From contig JAJVHV010000029.1 in the NCBI GenBank assembly GCA_022072445.1, positions 1 through 58,896 on the forward strand: 58,896 nt of DNA, read 5' to 3'. This DNA is from Phycisphaerae bacterium (lineage in GTDB: Bacteria > Planctomycetota > Phycisphaerae > UBA1845 > Fen-1342). A model generated the notes under the pieces. The model was not told the origin of the DNA and did no database searches. It was given only the letters and a program-made list of their open reading frames with translations. Of this stretch, positions 52,501 to 58,896 are shown piece after piece (within the stretch, counting starts at the first letter, position 1; each line of letters begins with the position of its first letter). The position numbers and the translations under genes are program-made.

Positions 52501-55500
52501 GACGGCGCGGCGGCGGCGGCGGCGGGATGCAGGTGCGGGCCGCGGTGGCCGGCGCGCAGGTCGTGGTCGACGCGCCCAAGGACAAGTTCCCCGAGATCGA
52601 AAAGACCATCGCCCAGTTCGATGACCTGGGCGGGCGCGAAGTGGTCATCAAGACCTTCAAGATGCCCGGGTCCGACGTCGGCAACATCGCCCAGCGGCTC
52701 TCGCTGGCGTTTCAGAACAAGCTCGGCCGCGGCGGCATGGTGACGCGCTTCGACGCCGACCAGGCCAGCGAGACCATCCTGCTGACGTGCAGCCGCGACA
52801 TGGAGGCCGAGGCCGAGAAGCTGCTCAACGAGTACAAAGAAGCCGGCGCCCTGATGGTGACGTTGGTCGAGTTCCGCCAACTGGCGCACGCCACCGCGCC
52901 GGAGGCGGCCCAGTGGCTGCAAGCGCAGCTCAACGCCCAGTTCAAGGACAAGGGCCGCCTGATCACCGGCCAGATTTCCGTCACGCCCGACGCCCGCACC
53001 AATCGCATCATCATCAATGGGCCGGCCGCGGTCGTGAAAGCCGGCATGCAACTCATCGAGCAATATGACATCCCGCTGGCGATGTCGACCGAGTCGCCGC
53101 AGACCATTTTCGCCACCGACATCCGCAAGTTGCCCGGCGTCGACGTCAGTACGCTGGCGTCCAACCTGCAGCGCGTGTTCGACGGCCGCCCGGCGCGGCC
53201 CGACAAGCTGCGCTTCACCTTCACCGCCGACCGCAGCACCGAGCAGCTCATCTACACCGTGCCCAAGGACGCCACCGCCGAGGTGACCGAGCTGATCGAC
53301 AAGTACGCGGCGGAGGCCGAGGGGCTTTCGCCCGAGCAGGAGTTCGTCGTCGTCCAGAACGCGGACGCGGCCTACGTCGCCAACCAGGTGCGCACGACGC
53401 TTTCGACCCAGATTTCCAAGAAGCAGGGCGCCGACGTGGCGCAGCGCATCAACATCTCGGTCGACGAGCGGCTGAACCGCATCGTGATCAACGCGCCCAA
53501 GATGATCGTGCCGATCGCCAAGGCGCTGATCGACGAGTTCGACAAGGTCGCGACGCGCGAGAGCCCGCTTCAGATCATCCCGCTGGAAAACGCCGATGCG
53601 AACACGATCGTCGGGCTGCTGCGGCAGGTGATGGCCGAGAAGCTCAAGACCAACCGCAACCTCCAGTTCTCGGCCGAGCCGATGACGAATTCGATCCTGG
53701 TCGCCGCCGGCAAGGAGGATTTCGAGGAGATCGCCAAGCAGATCAAGACCTTTGACGACATGGCCAAGGTCTCGCGCTCCGAGCCGCGCATCTTCGAGGT
53801 GCTCAACGCCAACCCGTGGGAGCTGGTCAACGTCCTGAACGGCACGTTTCTGCCGCGCGGCGTGGGTCGCGCCCAGCGCCCGGGGCAGGAGCTGGTCTTC
53901 AACGTGGTCGGCAACCAGAGCATCATCGTTCAGGCCCCGCCCGAGAAGCTCGGCGAGATCGAGAAGCTGATCACCAAGCTCGATCAGATCGGCAGCAAAA
54001 AGGTCGAAGTCCGCACCTACGAGCTGCCCGGCATCGGCGAGCAGATCGACACGCTCGCGCGGCAGGTCGAGCAGGCCGTCAACGCCGGCAAGAGCCAGCG
54101 CGAGCAGCGCGTCAGCATCACGACCTTCGCGGCGGCCGACACCTGGATCGTCACGGCGATGCCCAGCCAGTTCGCCGAGGTCGAGGCCATGATGGACAAG
54201 TTCAAGGCCCTGACCGTCAAGGACATGATCAAGACGGTGTTCATCACGCTCCAGTTCACCGACGCGCAGCAGGTGGCGCAGACGGTGACGGAGATGGCCA
54301 AGAAACAGGTCACGCAGTCGCGCGGCAGCCGCGCAGCCCAGAATTTTAGCATCCTGCCCGAGCCGCGGACCAACCGGCTGATCGTCCGCGCGCCCGAGTC
54401 CATGATCGAGGACGTGCAGGCCGTCGTGAAGGAAATCGACATCGACGCCCCACAGGACAACATGGCGACGATCGAGCTGAAGCACGCCGACCCGAACGAG
54501 ACGGCGACGATGATCAATACCATGTTCGGCTCGGGCAAGCGCCGCGGTGCGTCCGGCAGCGTGACGCAGGACGTGCAAGTGGTCGTCAACAACGCCACGC
54601 TGGTCGTCAAGGCGCCGCCCAAGACGCTGACGCAGATTCAGGAACTGGTGGCGGCGATCGACGCCGAGAATTCCGAGGGCCTGACCGTCAAGACGTATGA
54701 CCTGAAGGTGTTGAACGCCCAGACCGTACAGGGCCAGGTGATGATGTATCTGACCTCGCTGGGCAGCAACACCAAAAAGGGCCAGATGAAGCCCGGTGCG
54801 TTCGCCGAGACAACCACCAACACGCTGGTCGTGATCGCCCCGCCCCAGGCGCTCACGTTCATCGACCTGCTCGTGTCGCAGCTCGAGAGCAAGTCGCCGC
54901 CCAGCGCCGAGAACCGCGCCTACGTGCTGCGCAACGCGCGGGCCGACCAGGTGGCGCAGAACGTGCAGCAGATGCTGCAAGCCAAGGTGACCGAGCGCGA
55001 GGGCGCCGCCCGCAAGACCATTGTCCCGACGCTCGTCCTGCCCGACACGGTCGGCAATCGCCTCATGGTCTTCGCCCCGCAGGAGTATCAGACCCTGGCC
55101 GGCGAGCTGATCAATGTCATCGACGAGAAGGTCGACACCGGCCAGGTCGTCCGCATCATCGGCCTCAAGCAGGCCGACGCCGCCCAGCTCGCGACGTCGA
55201 TCACCGCCCTGATTCAGGCCGGTTCGATCGGCGGCTCGGGCGGCAGCGGCGCCGGGGCCCGCACCGCGAAGGTTACGGCCGACGCCGGCAGCAATTCGCT
55301 GATCATCGCCGGCCTGCCGAACGAGGTGGGGGAGATTCAGCAGTACATCGGCGAACTGGATACCAACAGCCAGGTCGTGCCCGAGATGCGCGTCTTCAAG
55401 CTCGAGAATTCCAGCTCGTACGACGTCGCCGAAGCACTCAAGTCCACGTTCGCGGCGGGCGGTCCGGGCGGCCCGGTGACCGTGACCGAAGACGAGTGGT

Positions 55501-58500
55501 ACAACCGGCTGATCGTCTCGGCCAGCAAGCGCAAGATGCGCGAGGTCGAGGGGCTGGTTCAGTTGCTGGATGCTCCGCCGGCTGTCGCCGAGGACGGCAG
55601 CAGTGTCACCGGCCGCGAGATTTACTATGTCGACGTGGTCCGTGGCAAGGCCAGCCGCATCGCCTGGGACGTTGAAGACGCCTTGCCGCCTGAAGACAAG
55701 GGTGGCCCGACGATCGACTACGACTGGGACGGCGAGTACGTGAAGGTCACGTGCCGCCCGTCGGAATTTCCCAAGATCGAGAAGATGATCAAGGACCTGG
55801 ACCGCCGCTCGAAGGTCGAGCGCAAGGTCCAGATTCGGCAGGTCAAGGACGTTGACCGCGTCATTCAATACCTGGCGGATCAGGAGGGGATCGAGGTTCA
55901 AACCGCCGACACCGGCAAGGCCAAGACGATCGTCGAGACGTTGTGGGGCGAGAGCGAGAAGCCCGAGCTGGAGAACCGGCGGCGTCGGCCGCGACGCGAG
56001 AATCCGGAGCGCGTCGAGCCGGCTCGCGATTCAGGCGGCGCTCAGCCCTGCTGGCTCGACATGGACGCGTTCTACCGCGCGTTCGACGCTGATTTCGACG
56101 ATTCGGCCCAGTCTGACGCTGCGCCGCCCGCGTCGCAGTCGAGCGCGCCGGCCACCTCGGCGCCGCCGCCCGGCACGCAGCTTCCGCCGGCTGAGTTGAC
56201 CACGTCGCCCGTGGCGCCCGCCAATCCGGTTGCGAACCTGGTCGAGCAGCAGGTGGACGAGGCCCTGGGCCGGCTCGATCCGCGCCGCCCCACAGCCACG
56301 CGGCCCTCCGCGCCGGCCAACGGCAACGGCGAAGAGCCGCCGCTGGAGCGCGAACGGGCCAAGGTCGTGAAACTGCCCGACGGACGCGTCCTGATCAGCG
56401 GGCCGCAGCGCGAGGTGGACTCCATCGGCGAAGCCATCGAGCTGCTTGAGGAGGATCTCGCGCTCGGCGAGGTCATCCGTATTTTCCGTTTCGAGTATGG
56501 CGATGTTGCGGCCGCCGCTCAGGTGGTCGACCGCATGTTCAACGAGCGGCAGCAGAACGCGATGCGCGGCCTGAATCCGCAGATGCAGCAGCAGCTCATG
56601 CAGCAGCAAATGCTGCAACAGATGCAGCAGGGCGGGCAAGGCGGACCCGCCGGCCAGGGCGGCGCAGGCGGCCGAGGCGGCCGCGGCGCCGCGGGTGGTC
56701 GCTTCGGCGGCCGCGGCGGCGGTGGCGACGAGGGCAGCGGCCTGCTCGGGCCGCTGGCCAGCATGTTCGGCGGCCGCGACGAATCCGAGGCGGATCGCCG
56801 CAGCGACTCGGGCAAGCGCTCGACGCTCGGCGGCGAGCGCGTGCGGCTGGCGGTTGATCTCGGCCACAATTATCTGATCGTCAAGTGTGAAGCGTCGGAC
56901 CTGCCCGAGCTGCGCGAGTTGCTCCGGGAGCTGGACATTCCGCCCGGTGAGGTCGAGGTCAAGGTCTTTCAGCTCAAGAACCTCGACGCCACCGACACGG
57001 CCAACAACATCCGCGACGTGCTGGGCGTCAGCCGCGCCCAGCAGCAGCGCACGCAGCGCAGCCAGCGCGGCAACCAGGGCGGGTTCATTCCCGGCTTCGG
57101 TAATTTCGGCGGCGGCATGAACTCCGGCAACCCGTTCATGCAGATGTTTCAGCAGCAGCTCGTCTCCGTGGCCGGCTCGGACGACCCCGGCGCGCGGATC
57201 GAATCGGTCGAGATCGTCCCCAACGCCATCACGAATTCGCTGATGGTCTCGGCTCCGCCCGACGTCATGGACGTCATCTCGCGCGTCATCAACGAGCTCG
57301 AAGAGCTCGAAGGCCGCGACACGATCGTCATCCGCCGCTACCAGCTCAAGAACGGCCGCGTCGACGACATCGTCCCGTTTCTCGAGGAAATCTTCGCCGC
57401 CACCGGCGCCGCACCCGCGGTGGGCGGCGGCCGGCGCGGCGGACAGGGGGCGGTACGCTCACCCAACCAGCTTGGTCCGGTCACTGTTTCGGGAGACCCG
57501 CGCACGCGCACCATCATCTATACCTGCGAGGCCAAGGACGTCGAGACCGTCGAGGCCCAGATCGAAGCCCTCGACATCGTCGGTTCGCTCAACGACGCCG
57601 AGTCCTACGTCTGTCAGTTCGGCGACGCGACCAACATCGCCGGCGTCGTCGAGGCCATCTACGCCGGAGCCGGCGGCGGCGCAGCTCCCCGCGCCGGGCG
57701 CGGCGGCCAGGGCGGAGCGCGGCCCGCGGCCGGCGGCGGCGACGTGCGCATCGTCGCCGAGGAAATGACCAACACGATCATCGTCTGGGGACCGCCCGAC
57801 AAGCGTGAGGTCATCCTCGAGAAGATCGAAGAGCTCGACGCGCGCTACGAGATGGAGGTCCGCGAAATCCCGCTCGTCCATGCCGATCCCGACGACATCG
57901 CCGAAAAGCTGACGTCCATGTTCGCCGGCCGCGCCGGCGCGTCGATCTCCGGCGGCGGCGGCCGTCGCGGTCAGGGCGCCGCGGCGCAGGGCAGCGGCCG
58001 CGTCGTCATCGTCGGCGACACGCAATCGAAAAAGCTGCTCGTCCGTGCCCCGGAGCACATCTACAAGCAGATATTGTCCGTCGTGCAGGTGCTCGACACT
58101 CAGCCCGAGAATCTGCAGATCAAGCGCTTCGAGCTCAAATACGCCAACGCCGAAGCCGCCGTCGCCAAGCTTACCGAAGCCATGCAGCAGTACATCCAGC
58201 TCTCCAGCCTGACGCAGAGCTCGAGCACTGGCGGCCGTCCGAAGCTACCGTTCGACGCATTCACGGCGGTGCCCGATTCTCGCACCAACGGCGTGCTGGT
58301 GGTCGGCTCGCAGCAGACGTTCATGTTCGTCAAGCAGGTGCTCGACGCCTACGATGTGCAGATCGGCGAAGAGGGGCAGCAGCAGATCCGCCTGATCTCC
58401 ATCCCGCTCGGGCAAGACGCCGTCGCGCTGGGCGCCGAGGTCATGGATCTGGTCAACGCCACCGAGCGCAGTATCGCCGAGCAGGAGGGCCGTCGGCCCA

Positions 58501-58896
58501 AACAGGTCGCGATCGGCTCCAATCCGGAAACAAATTCGATTATCGTCTCCGCGGACCCGTCGATGTTCAGCCAGGTGGAGAGCATCGTGAAACAAATCGG
58601 TGATGCGTGGGAAAACGAGGGTCGCGGAAAGCGCTCCTCCATCGTCCTCCAGTTGAAAAACGTCTCCGCGTCGCAGTTCGAACGCGTCATTCAGGACCTC
58701 CAGTCCAACGGCCCCGGCGGCACCGCAGGCTCCACGCGCCGCCGCAGCATCAGCAATGTCGGCGGCCAGCCCGCGCGCAGCACGACGCCCACCGCCACCC
58801 CCGGCGGCGCCAACCGTCCGCGCAACGGCAGCGGCATTCAGCCCGGCGCCCGACCGACGGGCGGCGCACGCCCCGCGGGCGGCACGCGACCCGGCG
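49533..58896 (+). CDS. Giant secreted protein of about thirty tandem secretin N-domain-like modules (partial, runs off window)
   Basis: The frame is open from the ATG at 49533 to the last base: at least 3,121 residues, stop outside the window. Residues 1-34 are a signal peptide (AAIAAALLIVAPAAA), then a Pro/Gln/Arg-rich linker to about 250 and an N0-like domain (WFNFSKMPWEDVIRHFARRI). After that come about thirty modules of 70-100 residues with one pattern: a strand with a KNANPQEVA-like turn, a helix, a Gly-rich loop, then TNSLIV-A and a helix ending in LD. Examples are TNSLIVRADPATLEKV, TNRLIVRAPESMIEDV and TNSIIVSADPSMFSQV. This is the N1/N2 fold of type II/III/IV pilus secretins. A linker interrupts the array around 2140-2280. 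No secretin pore domain is seen before the window ends in Gly/Pro/Arg-rich sequence. AGGTGA overlaps the spacer before the ATG. Confidence 0.9.
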   Translation, partial: MSRVNPHHSLSLLMGPMLAAIAAALLIVAPAAARQDSGADGSQVAPPGQPVPTSQPTTQGVTSESYERLKKLREEAQRMREERMRRRGVTSRPTLPPGEDASTIQPPPSDNKPPTPPENPPMPPNGEATPAESTTQEQPADQPPPGETPPADVQDSSTQPTPQDGTSRPSLEELRRRARESAARRAAETPGGEAGAPPAQDGAPPVQPNGNNRRSRTFRRPGARPAEGEAAGEHPGEAPAGEESAASQTAPKSDEEWFNFSKMPWEDVIRHFARRIGKPLIGEDELNIGGELTYVNTSYKFTKEEAIDELNMLLMRAGEGWRFVENQHHIFAVPLNEISSHVDLPHTYETLDKFLTASPRDMDFVIVYMLVKERPAQELIDIFGDALPDYTRMSVVADTNKVKIVALAKDIRKLLSLMERIDIAKNDPRETRVLKVKNNARQMENIIREMLGLSQQTRLIDPRTRQPIQPQQPEADIKIIADDRTNTLIVKATKSKLDEIESTLKEVDRQPDIGEFKTEVIEIKNGNATEIANTLNTIFDQEKNRRPMWQQVRTATTRRPGQPVQPGQPVRQPGQPEGDIFLPEDPQEQAKKLISVVAHERTNSIIVYANADGQKRVKEMLEIIDKPAPSNFRTFKLEHAQAEEIFETVNSFIQNMRGAIPRGGPGGAGRTSTVTLDTTNNALHVFAEREEMTNIENIIKLLDVQAPEGTKHIVELINLVPSQVAQTLQAMLDGQSAAGGAASRLRGLRPRGAPGGGAPAAAKSGAQFIPLDDASILIVICEDDEWTKIEETIKLWDEKYTTNTPTLRSFVIAKGDAQAIAQILGQFYRSGGRGGPGAAQQTVEIAPDGDVIHVKAIKRTLDEIEALVKTLDVEPQRDPLVILPLANADANTVAQLVQPLLSAAGGGGRGLRGGGPGQANSVVPETATNSLIVRADPATLEKVKEFAQRMDEQVAAQTPERRFFVLKNANPQEVATAITSLFNPQGGGGGRRGGGGGGMQVRAAVAGAQVVVDAPKDKFPEIEKTIAQFDDLGGREVVIKTFKMPGSDVGNIAQRLSLAFQNKLGRGGMVTRFDADQASETILLTCSRDMEAEAEKLLNEYKEAGALMVTLVEFRQLAHATAPEAAQWLQAQLNAQFKDKGRLITGQISVTPDARTNRIIINGPAAVVKAGMQLIEQYDIPLAMSTESPQTIFATDIRKLPGVDVSTLASNLQRVFDGRPARPDKLRFTFTADRSTEQLIYTVPKDATAEVTELIDKYAAEAEGLSPEQEFVVVQNADAAYVANQVRTTLSTQISKKQGADVAQRINISVDERLNRIVINAPKMIVPIAKALIDEFDKVATRESPLQIIPLENADANTIVGLLRQVMAEKLKTNRNLQFSAEPMTNSILVAAGKEDFEEIAKQIKTFDDMAKVSRSEPRIFEVLNANPWELVNVLNGTFLPRGVGRAQRPGQELVFNVVGNQSIIVQAPPEKLGEIEKLITKLDQIGSKKVEVRTYELPGIGEQIDTLARQVEQAVNAGKSQREQRVSITTFAAADTWIVTAMPSQFAEVEAMMDKFKALTVKDMIKTVFITLQFTDAQQVAQTVTEMAKKQVTQSRGSRAAQNFSILPEPRTNRLIVRAPESMIEDVQAVVKEIDIDAPQDNMATIELKHADPNETATMINTMFGSGKRRGASGSVTQDVQVVVNNATLVVKAPPKTLTQIQELVAAIDAENSEGLTVKTYDLKVLNAQTVQGQVMMYLTSLGSNTKKGQMKPGAFAETTTNTLVVIAPPQALTFIDLLVSQLESKSPPSAENRAYVLRNARADQVAQNVQQMLQAKVTEREGAARKTIVPTLVLPDTVGNRLMVFAPQEYQTLAGELINVIDEKVDTGQVVRIIGLKQADAAQLATSITALIQAGSIGGSGGSGAGARTAKVTADAGSNSLIIAGLPNEVGEIQQYIGELDTNSQVVPEMRVFKLENSSSYDVAEALKSTFAAGGPGGPVTVTEDEWYNRLIVSASKRKMREVEGLVQLLDAPPAVAEDGSSVTGREIYYVDVVRGKASRIAWDVEDALPPEDKGGPTIDYDWDGEYVKVTCRPSEFPKIEKMIKDLDRRSKVERKVQIRQVKDVDRVIQYLADQEGIEVQTADTGKAKTIVETLWGESEKPELENRRRRPRRENPERVEPARDSGGAQPCWLDMDAFYRAFDADFDDSAQSDAAPPASQSSAPATSAPPPGTQLPPAELTTSPVAPANPVANLVEQQVDEALGRLDPRRPTATRPSAPANGNGEEPPLERERAKVVKLPDGRVLISGPQREVDSIGEAIELLEEDLALGEVIRIFRFEYGDVAAAAQVVDRMFNERQQNAMRGLNPQMQQQLMQQQMLQQMQQGGQGGPAGQGGAGGRGGRGAAGGRFGGRGGGGDEGSGLLGPLASMFGGRDESEADRRSDSGKRSTLGGERVRLAVDLGHNYLIVKCEASDLPELRELLRELDIPPGEVEVKVFQLKNLDATDTANNIRDVLGVSRAQQQRTQRSQRGNQGGFIPGFGNFGGGMNSGNPFMQMFQQQLVSVAGSDDPGARIESVEIVPNAITNSLMVSAPPDVMDVISRVINELEELEGRDTIVIRRYQLKNGRVDDIVPFLEEIFAATGAAPAVGGGRRGGQGAVRSPNQLGPVTVSGDPRTRTIIYTCEAKDVETVEAQIEALDIVGSLNDAESYVCQFGDATNIAGVVEAIYAGAGGGAAPRAGRGGQGGARPAAGGGDVRIVAEEMTNTIIVWGPPDKREVILEKIEELDARYEMEVREIPLVHADPDDIAEKLTSMFAGRAGASISGGGGRRGQGAAAQGSGRVVIVGDTQSKKLLVRAPEHIYKQILSVVQVLDTQPENLQIKRFELKYANAEAAVAKLTEAMQQYIQLSSLTQSSSTGGRPKLPFDAFTAVPDSRTNGVLVVGSQQTFMFVKQVLDAYDVQIGEEGQQQIRLISIPLGQDAVALGAEVMDLVNATERSIAEQEGRRPKQVAIGSNPETNSIIVSADPSMFSQVESIVKQIGDAWENEGRGKRSSIVLQLKNVSASQFERVIQDLQSNGPGGTAGSTRRRSISNVGGQPARSTTPTATPGGANRPRNGSGIQPGARPTGGARPAGGTRPG

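Noticed and set aside
50271-55901. 1,876-codon open frame on the minus strand across the giant gene
   Set aside because: It is exactly antisense to the repeat protein. Its translation is Asp/Leu/Arg/His-rich low complexity with no domain, as expected from the complementary frame of high-GC coding DNA.
49533-58896. Ordinary type II secretion secretin GspD
   Set aside because: Far too many N-domain modules, no secretin pore domain inside the window, and no other gsp/pil gene beside it.

Overview
The window is GC-rich, gene-dense chromosomal DNA from a bacterium that is almost certainly a planctomycete, most likely of the class Phycisphaerae. The markers are a PSCyt/DUF1549/DUF1553 cytochrome-type protein paired with a Tat-exported DUF1501 protein, a Ser/Thr kinase with a CHASE2 sensor, secreted proteases ending in paired dockerin-like EF-hand loops (NCDGSVxGFDxDxFV), and large Gly/Pro-rich secreted proteins. 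This taxonomic call is inference from gene families; no rRNA gene is present.

Layout. 0-5.4 kb: CHASE2 kinase, QueD-like pterin synthase, CDF metal transporter and a MetE-like protein. 5.4-8.8 kb: an apparently less GC-rich OLD/GajA-like ATPase (possible acquired defence gene) and a DegT aminotransferase. 8.9-13 kb: a redoxin-like secreted protein, coaE, rho and a GYD protein flanked by two copies of a palindromic repeat. 13-19 kb: GT-C glycosyltransferase, ABM monooxygenase, MFS plus single-domain asparaginase, moaA and an RF-like GGQ protein. 19-25.7 kb: subtilase with dockerin-like tail; the overlapping run thiO-gmk-rpoZ-coaC-coaB; tadA; a cyclodeaminase-fold protein. 25.7-32.3 kb: tandem repeats, a ClpX-like ATPase, DinB, and the PSCyt/DUF1501 pair separated by a large hairpin plus 24-bp tandem repeats. 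32.2-37.7 kb: hybrid histidine kinase divergent from a substrate-binding protein translationally coupled to a TonB-dependent receptor. 37.8-40 kb: collagen-like lipoprotein and trypsin-like protease with dockerin-like tail. 40.0-40.35 kb: tmRNA (ssrA, minus strand; inferred tag ANNGYALAA). 40.7-49.3 kb: LolA-like protein, TrmJ-like methyltransferase, lipoproteins, lpd and a secreted HExxH/TSP3/PA14 protein.

The last 9.4 kb (49533 to the window edge) is a single plus-strand open frame with no stop: a secreted protein of at least 3,121 residues built from about thirty tandem secretin N-domain-like modules and running off the window. A normal GspD/PilQ carries a handful of such modules. This is the strongest candidate here for an undescribed system. 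A very long antisense open frame over it is a codon-bias shadow.

Other themes: several genes with no Shine-Dalgarno have a -10-like hexamer 6-9 nt before the ATG, suggesting leaderless transcription. The intergenic gaps repeatedly hold GC-rich tandem repeats (18, 20-22, 24 and 27 bp units) and dispersed palindromes. Gene functions are from recognisable motifs only; no database search was run.
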